This document shows, one piece after another, positions 37,219-46,750 of a stretch of 64,000 nt of DNA. The notes below the pieces were generated by a model. That model ran no database searches. It saw only the letters and a list, made by a program, of their open reading frames with translations, and was not told where the DNA came from. Positions within the stretch are counted from its first letter, which is position 1; every line of letters begins with the position of its first letter. This DNA comes from Clostridium ihumii AP5 (GTDB lineage Bacteria > Bacillota > Clostridia > Clostridiales > Clostridiaceae). The DNA lies in contig NZ_CCAT010000083.1 of the NCBI RefSeq assembly GCF_000612845.1, positions 363,594-427,593 on the forward strand, read 5' to 3'. The position numbers and the translations under genes are program-made.

Positions 37219-38631
37219 ATGAACAAATATGAAGCTTTAATGGAAAGAAAAAATGAAATAATGATTAAATCAGTTGGAATAGATTTTTCTAAATATGAAA
37301 AAGGTAAGTTAGCTTTTGATTATGAGGAAATGATGAATGATATAGGATATTCTTTAGAAGAAGTAATAGAAATTCAAAAACAAACAGGTGTTGGAAATAC
37401 ACCATTATTAGAACTTAGAAACATTACTAATTTAGCTAGAAAGGTATCTAAAACTGGTAAAGCAGCAAGAATATTTATAAAAGATGAAAGTTCAAATCCA
37501 TCAGGAAGTTTTAAAGATAGAAGAGCAGCTATATCTGTATATGATGCTAAACTCAGAGGCTACAAAGGTGTTGCTTCAGCTACATCAGGAAATTATGGGG
37601 CAGCTGTAGCATCACAAGCAGCAATGAGAGGTCTTGATTGTATAATAGTTCAAGAATGTTATGATTCAAAAAAGATAGGACAACCTGAAATTATTGAAAA
37701 AGGAAGAAAATGTGATTGCTTAGGAGCAGAAGTATTGCAACTTACTGTAGGCCCAGAACTTTTTTATACTTTTTTAGATGTTCTTGATAAAACAGGTTTC
37801 TATAATGCTTCATTATATTCTTCTTATGGTGTAAGGGGAATAGAAACCTTAGGATATGAAATTGCAAATGAATGTAAGAGTAAGTTTGGATGCTATCCAT
37901 CTGCTGTAATAGCAACTCATGCTGGTGGTGGGAATGTAACAGGAACAGCAAGAGGACTTATAAAAGCTGGAGCAAAAGAAACACAAATGATAGGTGCTTC
38001 TGTAAATTTAGAAGGTCTTCATATGGCAAGTGATAATGCGTTTAATAGAAAATCTTTTACAACAGGACATACTGGTTTTGGAATACCATTTATGGTGTGG
38101 CCTGATAGAAGTGATGTTCCAAGAAGTGCTGCAAGACCATTAAGATATTTAGATAGATATGTAACAGTATCTCAAGGAGAAGTATTTTATATGACAGAAC
38201 TATTATCTAAGATAGAAGGTCTTGAAAGAGGTCCAGCAGGGAACACATCTTTAGCAGCAGCATTTGCAATAGCTCAAGAGATGGAGAATGATGAAATTAT
38301 AGTAGTACAAGAAACAGAATATACAGGAGCTGGCAAGCATATATTGCCACAATTAACATTTGCAAAAGATAACGGCATTGATATTTTAATAGGAGATCCA
38401 TGTGAAGAAGTGGCAGGAAAGAATATTATACTTCCTGATCATCCATCTAGATTATCTGTAAAGGATAAGGATTTGAATCATTATAGGGAATCACTTATAA
38501 AAAATAATATTAAGTTACTAAAAGACAAGTATATTTCTAAAGTGGATTTAGAATATTTAGCAATAGAAACTAAATTGTCTGAAGAAAAGGTAAAAGAAAT
38601 TCTTTCAAAAAAAGAAATAAATATAGAATAA
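37219..38631 (+). CDS. ortB: 2-amino-4-ketopentanoate thiolase, beta subunit
   Basis: OrtB (470 residues) is the PLP subunit, a member of the threonine synthase/tryptophan synthase beta fold. The PLP lysine is in SGSFKDRRA (about 96-104), and the phosphate-binding/glycine loop is in THAGGGNVTGTA. With OrtA it completes ornithine breakdown. GGAGGTGAT precedes the ATG. Length is normal. Confidence 0.94.
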   Translation: MNKYEALMERKNEIMIKSVGIDFSKYEKGKLAFDYEEMMNDIGYSLEEVIEIQKQTGVGNTPLLELRNITNLARKVSKTGKAARIFIKDESSNPSGSFKDRRAAISVYDAKLRGYKGVASATSGNYGAAVASQAAMRGLDCIIVQECYDSKKIGQPEIIEKGRKCDCLGAEVLQLTVGPELFYTFLDVLDKTGFYNASLYSSYGVRGIETLGYEIANECKSKFGCYPSAVIATHAGGGNVTGTARGLIKAGAKETQMIGASVNLEGLHMASDNAFNRKSFTTGHTGFGIPFMVWPDRSDVPRSAARPLRYLDRYVTVSQGEVFYMTELLSKIEGLERGPAGNTSLAAAFAIAQEMENDEIIVVQETEYTGAGKHILPQLTFAKDNGIDILIGDPCEEVAGKNIILPDHPSRLSVKDKDLNHYRESLIKNNIKLLKDKYISKVDLEYLAIETKLSEEKVKEILSKKEINIE

Positions 38632-38733
38632 ATTTTTATTTTCTTATTTGTATATCATTAAAAGATAATAGATATAAAGTGATTTAATACAGCTATATTG
38701 AATTATTTATTAATAAAAAAGGGGGAAATGGCA

Positions 38734-39102
38734 TTGAAAAGAGAAGATGATTTTGAGGTAAGAAGAAAACATTTAAGTAATTTAAGTGATGAAGAATTAT
38801 ATAATAGATTTTGGGAGTTAACAGAGGAAATAGTAAGTCCGCTTATAGATTTAGCTTATAAAAACACATCTCCATCAATAGAACGTTCAGTACTTTTGAG
38901 AATGGGATTTTCAAGTTTAGAGGCTTCTAAAATAACCAATGAAGGAGCTAAATTAAATTTGTTATCTAAAGGTATGGGAAATGTTGTTGTGAAATATGCA
39001 AAGAAAAATAATATAGATTATTTAGAGGCTGGAAAAATTTTAAGTGAAGGAACTGGATGGAATGAAGTAATAGAAATTTTTAGGGGGGATAAAAATTGTT
39101 AG
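38734..39102 (+). CDS. oraS: D-ornithine 4,5-aminomutase, S subunit
   Basis: OraS (122 residues) is the small subunit of the B12- and PLP-dependent aminomutase. The block SIERSVLLRMGFSSLEA is characteristic. I choose the TTG at 38734 because the protein then begins MKREDDFEVRRKHL as family members do and GGGGG lies eight bases upstream; the ATG at 38728 is too close to that site. It overlaps oraE by seven bases, suggesting coupled translation of the two subunits. Confidence 0.93.
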   Translation: MKREDDFEVRRKHLSNLSDEELYNRFWELTEEIVSPLIDLAYKNTSPSIERSVLLRMGFSSLEASKITNEGAKLNLLSKGMGNVVVKYAKKNNIDYLEAGKILSEGTGWNEVIEIFRGDKNC

Positions 39103-41270
39103 AAAGAAATGAAAAAATAAATGTAGAAGAAATATTAAAAGATTTAGATAAATACACACCTAAAAGAAGAGGTTGGCATTGGAGAGAAAAGTATGAAATG
39201 CCAGTAGGTGAATTTAAATATGATGAAATTTCAATGCCATTAAACAATAGTAGAAGTCTACCATCCTCCAGAAGTTTTAATAGTATAGATCCACAACCGA
39301 TACCAGTAATAACATCAGAAATAGCATCAGGTAGATTTGAAGATGATATAAGAAGAATGAGAATGGCAGCTTGGCATGGTGCAGACCATATTATGGTTAT
39401 AAGGACAGCAGGTCAAAGTCACTATGATGGATTGATTGAAGGTACACCAGAAGGAATAGGTGGAGTTCCTATAACAAGGAAAGAGGTTAGAGCAACAAGA
39501 AAAGCGTTAGATTTTATAGAAGAAGAAGTTGGAAGACCAATAAATTTCCACTCATATGTATCTGGAGTTGCAGGTCCTGATATAGCAGTAATGTTTGCTG
39601 AAGAAGGTGTAAATGGGGCACATCAAGATCCTCAATATAATGTTTTATATAGAAATATAAATATGGTGCGTTCATTTGTGGATGCAGCTGTAGCTAAAAA
39701 ACTTATGGCATGGGCTGGAATATTGCAAATTGATGGAGCACATAATGCAAATGCAACAGCTATGAAAGGATATAATGTAATGCCTGAATTAATGGTGCAA
39801 CATGCTATAAATTCAAAATTTTCTGAAATGATAGGTATAAAAAGTGAAAATATAGCACTTTCTACAGTTCCTCCAACAGCACCTCCAGCTCCATGCTTAA
39901 AATATGATTTACCATATGCTGTAGCACTTAGAGAGTTATTTAGAAACTATAAAATGAGAGCTCAAATGAATACTAAGTATATGGATTCATGTACAAGAGA
40001 AGCAACTGTTACTCATGCATTAAATTTATTATTATCAAAGCTTACATCTGTGGATATTCAAAGTACAATAACACCAGATGAGGGAAGAAATGTGCCTTGG
40101 CATTATAATAATATTCATGCTGTAAATACTGCTAAACAAGCACTTATAGGTATGGATGGCTTAATGGAAATGGTTGAACTTAAAAAGGATGGATATTTAA
40201 GATATAAATCCAGAGAATTAAAAGAAAGAGCGGTTCTTTTCTTAGAAGAAATTTTAGAGAATGGTGGATATTTTGAGGCTGTTGAAAAAGGCTTTTTTGT
40301 AGATTCAGGAGAATATCCAGCAAGAAATGGAGATGGAATTGCAAGAAAAATTCAAGGAGGAATTGGTGTAGATACAATAGTGGAAAGAGATGAAGATTAT
40401 TTTGCTCCAGTATGTGCACATTTTGGATACAATAATATTCCAAAAGAATATGAAAACCCTTGTGATGCTATAAATGGATGCACACTTTGTAAACATGAAA
40501 AAATTCAATATATAGATGAATTAGATGATGAAGATAATGTATATAAAAGAATGGAGAGAGTTAAAGATGATGGAACTATAGTTCCAGAAGTAGAATGGAA
40601 AAATGATGGATATGTATCTGTAACATTATTTATACCAGAAGAAGAACGTATAGCTGAAGCAGCTGCATTAGAAATGGGCAAAAATATGAATTTAAGTGAT
40701 GTTGAAGTTATTCATAAGCAAATAATGCAAGATGCTGAGGGAACTTTAGTTGAAATAAAAGGAAGGGTAAACTTTAAGATTAAAAAGAATGAGCTAAAAG
40801 TTCCAGAGAAAAAAGAACTTTTAAGTGACGATATTATGAGAGAATATGTTAAGGAAAACCCAGTTAAGATAGTTGCAGCAACAGTAGGTGAAGATGAACA
40901 TTCTGTTGGTTTAAGAGAAATAATAGATATAAAACATGGCGGTATGGAGAAATATGGAATAGAATGTGTTTATCTTGGAACATCTTGTCCAGTAGAAAAA
41001 TTAATTGATGCTGCAATAGAAACGAAAGCAGATGCAATAGTAGCTAGTACAATAATAACTCATAATGATGTTCATACAAAGAACATGCAAAAAATTCATG
41101 ATTTATGTGTTGAAAAAGGCGTAAGAGATAAGTTTATATTAGTTTCAGGTGGTACACAAGTTACTGATGAAATAGCTAAAGCACATGGAATGGATGCTGG
41201 ATTTGGAAGAGGTACTCATGGAAATAATGTAGCATCATTCATAATAGAAACATTAATGAGAAGAAAATAA
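39096..41270 (+). CDS. oraE: D-ornithine 4,5-aminomutase, E subunit
   Basis: OraE (724 residues) migrates the terminal amino group of D-ornithine to give 2,4-diaminopentanoate by radical chemistry. An N-terminal TIM-barrel-like domain leads to a C-terminal B12 domain with DEHSVG. His602 is the expected cobalt ligand, and Lys613, eleven residues later, matches the spacing of the His618/Lys629 (PLP) pair known in Clostridium sticklandii OraE. SGGTQ lies in the Rossmann domain. The TTG start follows TAGGGGGGAT inside oraS. Confidence 0.95.
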   Translation: MLERNEKINVEEILKDLDKYTPKRRGWHWREKYEMPVGEFKYDEISMPLNNSRSLPSSRSFNSIDPQPIPVITSEIASGRFEDDIRRMRMAAWHGADHIMVIRTAGQSHYDGLIEGTPEGIGGVPITRKEVRATRKALDFIEEEVGRPINFHSYVSGVAGPDIAVMFAEEGVNGAHQDPQYNVLYRNINMVRSFVDAAVAKKLMAWAGILQIDGAHNANATAMKGYNVMPELMVQHAINSKFSEMIGIKSENIALSTVPPTAPPAPCLKYDLPYAVALRELFRNYKMRAQMNTKYMDSCTREATVTHALNLLLSKLTSVDIQSTITPDEGRNVPWHYNNIHAVNTAKQALIGMDGLMEMVELKKDGYLRYKSRELKERAVLFLEEILENGGYFEAVEKGFFVDSGEYPARNGDGIARKIQGGIGVDTIVERDEDYFAPVCAHFGYNNIPKEYENPCDAINGCTLCKHEKIQYIDELDDEDNVYKRMERVKDDGTIVPEVEWKNDGYVSVTLFIPEEERIAEAAALEMGKNMNLSDVEVIHKQIMQDAEGTLVEIKGRVNFKIKKNELKVPEKKELLSDDIMREYVKENPVKIVAATVGEDEHSVGLREIIDIKHGGMEKYGIECVYLGTSCPVEKLIDAAIETKADAIVASTIITHNDVHTKNMQKIHDLCVEKGVRDKFILVSGGTQVTDEIAKAHGMDAGFGRGTHGNNVASFIIETLMRRK

Positions 41271-41305
41271 CTTTAAATTTGAAATTTTTTATAGGGAGGT
41301 GAAAA

Positions 41306-42637
41306 ATGATGAATGTAGATTATTTGGTTGCAGAGATAGGAAGTACTACTACATTAGTAACGGCATTAGATTTTAAAAATGGTGCAGAAATAGTAGGGCA
41401 AGGAAAAGCTTTTACAACAGTGCTAGATGGAGATGTTACAATAGGATTAAAAAATGCTATTAGAGAAATTGAAGAAAATATAGGAAGTAAGCTAACGTAT
41501 AAAAAAATGTTAGCTACTAGTAGTGCTGCTGGAGGGCTTAAAATAACAGTTCATGGCTTAGTAGAAGATATGACTGTAAAAGCAGGAAGAGAAGCAGCAT
41601 TAGGTGCAGGTGGAATAATAAAAATGGTGACAGCAGGAAAATTAAGAAAAGGTGATTTAAAAAGAATAAAAGAGATAAATCCAAATTTAATTATGATTGC
41701 TGGTGGAACAGATTATGGTGAAAGAGATACAGCTTTATATAATTCAGAAGTTATAAGCAAAGAAGGTTTAAAAATACCTATAGTTTATTGTGGGAATGTT
41801 GCAAATATAGATGAAGTAAAGGAAATTTTTAAGGGACAAGAATTATATATTATAGAAAATGTTTATCCAAGGGTTGATGAAATTAATGTAGAGCCTGCGA
41901 GAAAAGTAATACAAAAAGCATTTGAAAATAATATTGTTAAAGCACCAGGCATGGAAAAAATAAAGGAAATGGTAGATGGAACAATTATGACAACTCCAGG
42001 TGCAGTTATGGAAGCTACTAAACTTTTATATGAAGAAATAGGTGATGTAGTGGTTATTGATGTAGGGGGAGCGACGACAGATGTACATTCAGTAACAGAA
42101 GGATCCTCAGAAATATTAGATATGTTAGTTATTCCAGAACCTAAAGCAAAGAGAACAGTAGAAGGTGACTTAGGCGTTTATATAAATAGTTTAAATATAT
42201 TAGAATTAATGAGCAATGAAGAATTAAATGGTATGAGTAGAGAAGAAATATTAAAATATATAAAGCCTATACCTAGTAATGAGATAGAAAAAAAATGGAG
42301 TGAAGTATTAAGAGACAAAGCCGTTAATATTGCCTTTAAAAGACATGTAGGTGTAATTAAACGCTCCTATGGAAGTGGAAAAAATTTTTTGGCATATGGA
42401 AAAGATTTATCAAAGGTAAAATATATAGTAGGCACAGGTGGTGCACTCACTAAATTACCTAATGGAAAGACAATTTTAGAAAAAATTAAGTATATTGGTA
42501 GTGATTTAACTATGTACCCTAAAGATGATGCAAAAGTATTATTAGATAATTTATATATAATGGCTCTTGCTGGAGTATTATCTAAAGAAGATAAAACTTT
42601 AGCGATTAAGCTTTTAAATAGGAGTTTGGAAATATGA
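41306..42637 (+). CDS. GlmL/MutL-family ATPase, probable aminomutase reactivase
   Basis: This 443-residue ASKHA-fold protein has a phosphate-1 loop EIGSTTT, the GGTDYGERDTALYN segment, and phosphate-2 VIDVGGATTDVHSV. GlmL/MutL-family proteins accompany glutamate mutase and ornithine aminomutase and are believed to repair or reload the cobalamin enzyme. Its place between oraE and orr supports this. Two consecutive ATG codons follow GGGAGGTG. Its end overlaps orr by four bases. Confidence 0.9.
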   Translation: MMNVDYLVAEIGSTTTLVTALDFKNGAEIVGQGKAFTTVLDGDVTIGLKNAIREIEENIGSKLTYKKMLATSSAAGGLKITVHGLVEDMTVKAGREAALGAGGIIKMVTAGKLRKGDLKRIKEINPNLIMIAGGTDYGERDTALYNSEVISKEGLKIPIVYCGNVANIDEVKEIFKGQELYIIENVYPRVDEINVEPARKVIQKAFENNIVKAPGMEKIKEMVDGTIMTTPGAVMEATKLLYEEIGDVVVIDVGGATTDVHSVTEGSSEILDMLVIPEPKAKRTVEGDLGVYINSLNILELMSNEELNGMSREEILKYIKPIPSNEIEKKWSEVLRDKAVNIAFKRHVGVIKRSYGSGKNFLAYGKDLSKVKYIVGTGGALTKLPNGKTILEKIKYIGSDLTMYPKDDAKVLLDNLYIMALAGVLSKEDKTLAIKLLNRSLEI

Positions 42638-43725
42638 AAAGAATATATCCTTGCATAGAAATAGATTTAGCAAAGATAAAAAATAATTGTAGTATTATAA
42701 AGAAACTTTGTGATGATAAAAATATAGAAGTTGTAGCTATAACTAAAGGATTTTGTGCTGAAAAGCCAATAATAAAAGCAATTATAGATTCTGGTATAAA
42801 AAGTGTAGGTGATTCTAGAATACAAAATCTTAAGCCAGCACAAAATTTTAATTGTACAAAATATTTAGTAAGAATACCAATGGAAAGTGATGTTAATAAT
42901 GTAATAAAGTATTCAGATATAAGTTTAAACTCAGAATTGGAAGTTATAAAAAAATTATCTAAAGTAGCAAAGAAAGCTAAAAAAATTCATAAGATAATAC
43001 TTATGATTGATTTAGGAGATTTAAGAGAAGGTATTTTGGAACTTGATCTTTTAGATGTAGTAAAAGAAGTGTTGAAACTGCCTAATATAGAATTAGTAGG
43101 ACTTGGAACAAATTTAACTTGTTATGGTGGAGTAATACCAGATAAAGATAATTTAGGGAAGCTTATAAAACTTAAAGAGCGTGTTGAAAATGTATTTAAT
43201 ATTCAAATACCAATAGTGTCAGGTGGAAACTCCAGTAGTTTATATATGGTTATAAATGGTGAAATACCAAAGGGTATAACTCAACTAAGAATAGGAGAAG
43301 GAATACTTTTAGGTAATGAAACAGCTTTTGGAAATGTTATAGATGGAACATCTCAAACAGCATTTAAGTTAAAAGCTGAAATTGTTGAAATAAAAAATAA
43401 ACCATCAGTTCCAAAGGGGAAAATTGGATTAAATGCATTTGGTGAAGTGCCTACGTTTAAAGATCTAGGTGTTATGAAAAGAGCCATAGTTGCAATTGGA
43501 AGACAAGATATTAATATAGATGGCTTAATTCTTGAAGATGAGAAGATAAGGTTATTAGGTGCAAGTAGTGACCATTTAATATTAGATATTACAGAAAGTG
43601 ATAAGGAATATAAAATAGGTGATATAATTGAATTTAACATAAAATATTCATGTTTATTGCAATCTATGACATCTAATTATATTACAAAGTATTATAAAAA
43701 GTATGACAATATAAAAGATGAATGA
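42634..43725 (+). CDS. orr: Ornithine racemase
   Basis: Orr (363 residues) is a PLP-dependent alanine-racemase-fold enzyme that converts L- to D-ornithine, the entry step of the pathway. The PLP lysine is Lys38 in AITKGFC. The ATG overlaps the stop of the preceding ATPase gene (ATGA), so it is translationally coupled. It is the last gene of the operon and its stop codon lies inside a perfect terminator palindrome. Confidence 0.93.
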   Translation: MKRIYPCIEIDLAKIKNNCSIIKKLCDDKNIEVVAITKGFCAEKPIIKAIIDSGIKSVGDSRIQNLKPAQNFNCTKYLVRIPMESDVNNVIKYSDISLNSELEVIKKLSKVAKKAKKIHKIILMIDLGDLREGILELDLLDVVKEVLKLPNIELVGLGTNLTCYGGVIPDKDNLGKLIKLKERVENVFNIQIPIVSGGNSSSLYMVINGEIPKGITQLRIGEGILLGNETAFGNVIDGTSQTAFKLKAEIVEIKNKPSVPKGKIGLNAFGEVPTFKDLGVMKRAIVAIGRQDINIDGLILEDEKIRLLGASSDHLILDITESDKEYKIGDIIEFNIKYSCLLQSMTSNYITKYYKKYDNIKDE

Positions 43726-43744
43726 TAATTATCATTCATCTTTT
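43713..43744. terminator. Perfect 32-nt palindrome, bidirectional terminator
   Basis: AAAAGATGAATGATAA and TTATCATTCATCTTTT are exact complements with TTTT on each side. It includes the orr stop codon and also ends the convergent phospholipase-like gene. Confidence 0.85.
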
Positions 43745-43756
43745 ATATTTATAAGT

Positions 43757-44359
43757 TTAAGCATTTTTAAATATTATATGACGACTGTTACATTTCTTAG
43801 AGTATGCTTTTAAAATACATTCACCAACTAGAAGACAAGCTTTAGAGGAATATACAACATCCTTTTCAAAATCATTATCTAAAGATGTATCACTTGCATA
43901 ATCATCATGCAAACTTTTAATAGCGCTTAAAACATCTTCTGAAGAAGTAAAATCATACTGAAAATTTAGTAAATTTTCTAAAATTTTATCTGCATTTTTT
44001 TTAATATAAAAAACTTCATTTTGTTCATAAATATGATGTTGAGACCTGCTTCCTTTATAATATTCGTTATGAGGTAAACAGAAATAATCACATATGAAAT
44101 GAAATATAGAACCAAGTTCAATTACAAATTTATTATAAGTAAGATTATCATTTTCTATATCAGAATATATATTATTAGTTAATCTATTTATATGCTCTAA
44201 GCAGTAGTGATTTACATGATATTTCATTATTTTTGTTTTCTTTATATCAGGTCTAATATTGCCGTATAAAAAACTTAAAGGTTTTATCTTTATATCTAAT
44301 TTTTCTTCCAATATAGGTCTAAATTTTGATGCCAAAGATAAATGTGCCATTATATTCAT
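43757..44359 (-). CDS. Zinc-dependent phospholipase C-like protein
   Basis: This 200-residue protein resembles the PF00882 zinc-dependent phospholipase C/S1-P1 nuclease fold: a His near the N-terminus (MAHLSLA), GNIRPD, HYCLEH, and FHFICDYFCLPHNEY carrying a cluster of His/Asp ligands. There is no signal peptide and no extra domain, so it is not a classical secreted alpha-toxin. ATG at 44359 or 44350 are both possible. Substrate is unknown. Confidence 0.75.
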   Translation of the reverse strand: MNIMAHLSLASKFRPILEEKLDIKIKPLSFLYGNIRPDIKKTKIMKYHVNHYCLEHINRLTNNIYSDIENDNLTYNKFVIELGSIFHFICDYFCLPHNEYYKGSRSQHHIYEQNEVFYIKKNADKILENLLNFQYDFTSSEDVLSAIKSLHDDYASDTSLDNDFEKDVVYSSKACLLVGECILKAYSKKCNSRHIIFKNA

Positions 44360-44726
44360 TATTGATACCTCTTTTAAAATTAATTTTAATTATATGATTC
44401 CAAATTTGTAATATAAATTATTCATTTTTAAAATTTAATATATTTTTAAATAAAAAATAATTTCACATTCATTGCTAAGTGTAATTCATCAATAAAAATA
44501 GTAATTTAAATTAATGTTTTAAATATATAAAACTTACAATGTATGTAATTAATATTATATTATAAATTTATTAATAAAAGTTACAAAAGTATATCTAAAT
44601 AAGCTTGAATTTTCACTAAATAATATTATAAATTAATATTGCGAAAATTTCATTATAAAAAAAATGGCAGAAATCAAATAAAAAACATTATGCAATAAAA
44701 AATTTAGTATATATTGTGAAATTAAA
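44360..44726. other. Intergenic region, nothing recognised
   Basis: Highly AT-rich, no ORF with a ribosome site and no convincing structured RNA on either strand. It separates two minus-strand genes; the promoter of the phospholipase-like gene must lie here but I cannot place it. Confidence 0.5.
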
Positions 44727-44766
44727 AAAGCTTTCTATTAATTTATAGAAAGCTTTAAAATTTTTT
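44727..44766 (-). terminator. Terminator of the SufS-like gene
   Basis: On the minus strand AAAGCTTTCTAT pairs with ATAGAAAGCTTT, followed by TTTTAATTT. The hairpin is symmetric, so it could also work on the plus strand. Confidence 0.8.
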
Positions 44767-44803
44767 ACATATATAAATTTATATTTAATAGTAAAGTTAT
44801 TTA

Positions 44804-46153
44804 TTAATCAAATAAAATAGAGGAATCTATTTCGGAATATTTATCTAGATAGTATTTTCTATTAGTTGCTATTTTATTAAGTGCAAAGATTAATTCATTT
44901 ATTTCAGATATAGTATTGTACATACCAAAACTAATTCTTAAGGTTCCTGGATATTTTTCCTTTGGTAATGTTAAATTTTTCATAATTTCACTTTGAGAAA
45001 TATTTAAAAGTTTTTGCATATAAGGTTGTGCACAAAAACAACCACTTCTGACACCTATACCAAATTCTAAAGAGAGGACTTTGGATACAAGTTTATGATG
45101 AAGACCATTAATATTAAAAGGTATTATACTTACTTTATTATTAAAATTTAAATAATCACCATAAAGAATTACATTTGGAATTTTAAGCATATTTAGTGTT
45201 GCATATTTAGTTAAATACCTTTCATAGTTTTCGATATTTTTCATACCACAATCAGATAATGTTTCAATAGCTGATACAATAGCGATTGAACCTAAAACAT
45301 TCGGTGTTCCTGCTTCGTATTTATCGGGTGAATCGGCCCAAATTACAAAATCATGTGTAACAAAATCAATAGTACCGCCACCTACGTAATCAGGAGAACA
45401 ACAAGATAAGATATCCTTAGGTCCTATTAATGCACCACTTCCAAATGGTGCATAGAATTTATGACCAGAAAATGCTGCAAAATCTATATGCTCTAAACTA
45501 TCATAAGGCATCAAATTCACTGGTGAATGTGGAATTAGTTGAGCTCCATCAACTAATATTTTAGCATTATAATTGTGAACCAATTTAGCAATTGAATTTA
45601 TAGGTGTTTTATGCCCAGTAACATTTGAAGCGCCAGTAACTGTAACAAGCTTAACTCTATTATTATATTTAATAAGTTTAGATTCCAAATCATTTATATC
45701 TAAATTGCCATTATCATCTACATTAACATAATATACAGAATACAATTTTCGCCAAGGTAAATCATTAGAATGATGTTCCATGAAGGTAGATAGTATAACA
45801 TCTTTTTCAGGTTCATAATCTTTTAAAATATTAGCTAATTTGTTAATTGCTTCTGTACAATTTTTTACAAAAATTACATCCATTCTATCATCATCACAGT
45901 TTAAAAAACTTTTTATAGTATCTCTGCTATCATCATATATCTTTGTGGATAATTGAGATTTATATCCATCACCACGGTGGATTGAAGAATAATATGATGA
46001 AAAGTTATTTATATCATTAAGAACTTTATGAAGCGGTGGTGTAGTTGCTGCATTATCAAAATTTATATAGTTCTTTAAATATCCAGTTATTAGAGGTACT
46101 TTAGCATTAACTCCAACTACTAAATCTCTATAAGGATTATAGTTATTATTCAT
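44804..46153 (-). CDS. Class V aminotransferase / SufS-like cysteine desulfurase
   Basis: This 449-residue PLP enzyme has INFDNAATTP near residue 30, the PLP lysine in FAAFSGHKFYAPFGSG, and a candidate catalytic Cys in GVRSGCFCAQPY. It is closest to group II (SufS/CsdB) desulfurases but has an N-terminal extension of about 25 residues and no SufU/SufE partner next to it. GGGGGT precedes the ATG. It is divergent from iscR-iscS and has a long structured leader on its own strand. Cysteine, selenocysteine or another substrate remains possible. Confidence 0.75.
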   Translation of the reverse strand: MNNNYNPYRDLVVGVNAKVPLITGYLKNYINFDNAATTPPLHKVLNDINNFSSYYSSIHRGDGYKSQLSTKIYDDSRDTIKSFLNCDDDRMDVIFVKNCTEAINKLANILKDYEPEKDVILSTFMEHHSNDLPWRKLYSVYYVNVDDNGNLDINDLESKLIKYNNRVKLVTVTGASNVTGHKTPINSIAKLVHNYNAKILVDGAQLIPHSPVNLMPYDSLEHIDFAAFSGHKFYAPFGSGALIGPKDILSCCSPDYVGGGTIDFVTHDFVIWADSPDKYEAGTPNVLGSIAIVSAIETLSDCGMKNIENYERYLTKYATLNMLKIPNVILYGDYLNFNNKVSIIPFNINGLHHKLVSKVLSLEFGIGVRSGCFCAQPYMQKLLNISQSEIMKNLTLPKEKYPGTLRISFGMYNTISEINELIFALNKIATNRKYYLDKYSEIDSSILFD

Positions 46154-46263
46154 TTTATACCCCCTAACTAAAATAAGATAGGATTATAGGGAAACAAGAT
46201 AAAACTTAAAATTATCTTATTTACTGTATATATTTGATTTTGAATTTATTATTTATTTTAAAA

Positions 46264-46371
46264 GATTTTCAAGTTATTTCATGACTTATTAGATAGAAGA
46301 GGAACTTGAAAATTCATAATAAGTTCTTTAAAGTATATAGGTTTCCTCAATGTAGAGGGTTATCTCCCTAT
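46264..46371 (-). promoter_or_regulatory. Structured leader with mutually exclusive hairpins, candidate attenuator
   Basis: Reading the minus strand, ATAGG (46371) pairs with CCTAT (46337) enclosing CCTC-N6-GAGG. Next GAACTT (46326-46321) can pair with AAGTTC (46307-46302). The same ATTTTCAAGTT (46313-46303) can instead pair with AACTTGAAAAT (46275-46265), after which TTTT follows. Competing pairings are the mark of attenuation control. I do not recognise the first domain as a known riboswitch. Confidence 0.45.
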
Positions 46372-46380
46372 ATAAATATA

Positions 46381-46408
46381 ATATTAAAAAAAAATATAAA
46401 TGGTACAA
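46381..46408 (-). promoter_or_regulatory. Promoter of the SufS-like gene
   Basis: On the minus strand TTGTAC (46408-46403), a 16-bp spacer, and TAATAT (46386-46381). Transcription would start about 46374, at the first base pairs of the structured leader. Confidence 0.55.
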
Positions 46409-46681
46409 TATAATTTGAAAAAAAACCACAATATAGGTGATTTATTGGCAAAATATAAAGGTATATTACATAAAACAGAAAAAATATATAAATTTATAAA
46501 TTAAAAAGATTATTGATTTTATTTAGTAATAATAAAAAATAATATATGAAATTTAAGCATAAAAAACAATTATTTTTACAATTAAATTTGGAAAAAATAT
46601 AGATTTTACTTTCAAAGTTTTATAAGTCAAATAGCTTCAAATAGCCATTTAAAGTCTTGATAAATAAAAGAAAATTTATAG

Positions 46682-46710
46682 TTGACAAGAATACTCTGAT
46701 TTGCTATTAT
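46682..46710 (+). promoter_or_regulatory. Promoter of the iscR operon
   Basis: TTGACA at 46682-46687, a 17-bp spacer and TATTAT at 46705-46710; a near-consensus sigma-A promoter about 40 bp before the iscR start. Confidence 0.85.
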
Positions 46711-46718
46711 CAAAGTAT
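46691..46718 (+). promoter_or_regulatory. Probable IscR operator
   Basis: ATACTCTGAT and ATCAAAGTAT form an inverted repeat (9 of 10 positions) with an 8-bp centre. It covers the spacer, -10 and start site, so binding of the Rrf2-family protein would block transcription, consistent with Fe-S-dependent autorepression. Confidence 0.7.
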
Positions 46719-46750
46719 AGTAAAACACTCAACATTAAGGAGTGATAAAA

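Noticed and set aside
43757..44359. Classical secreted alpha-toxin (phospholipase C)
   Set aside because: There is no signal peptide and no C-terminal C2-like domain, and the protein is only 200 residues.
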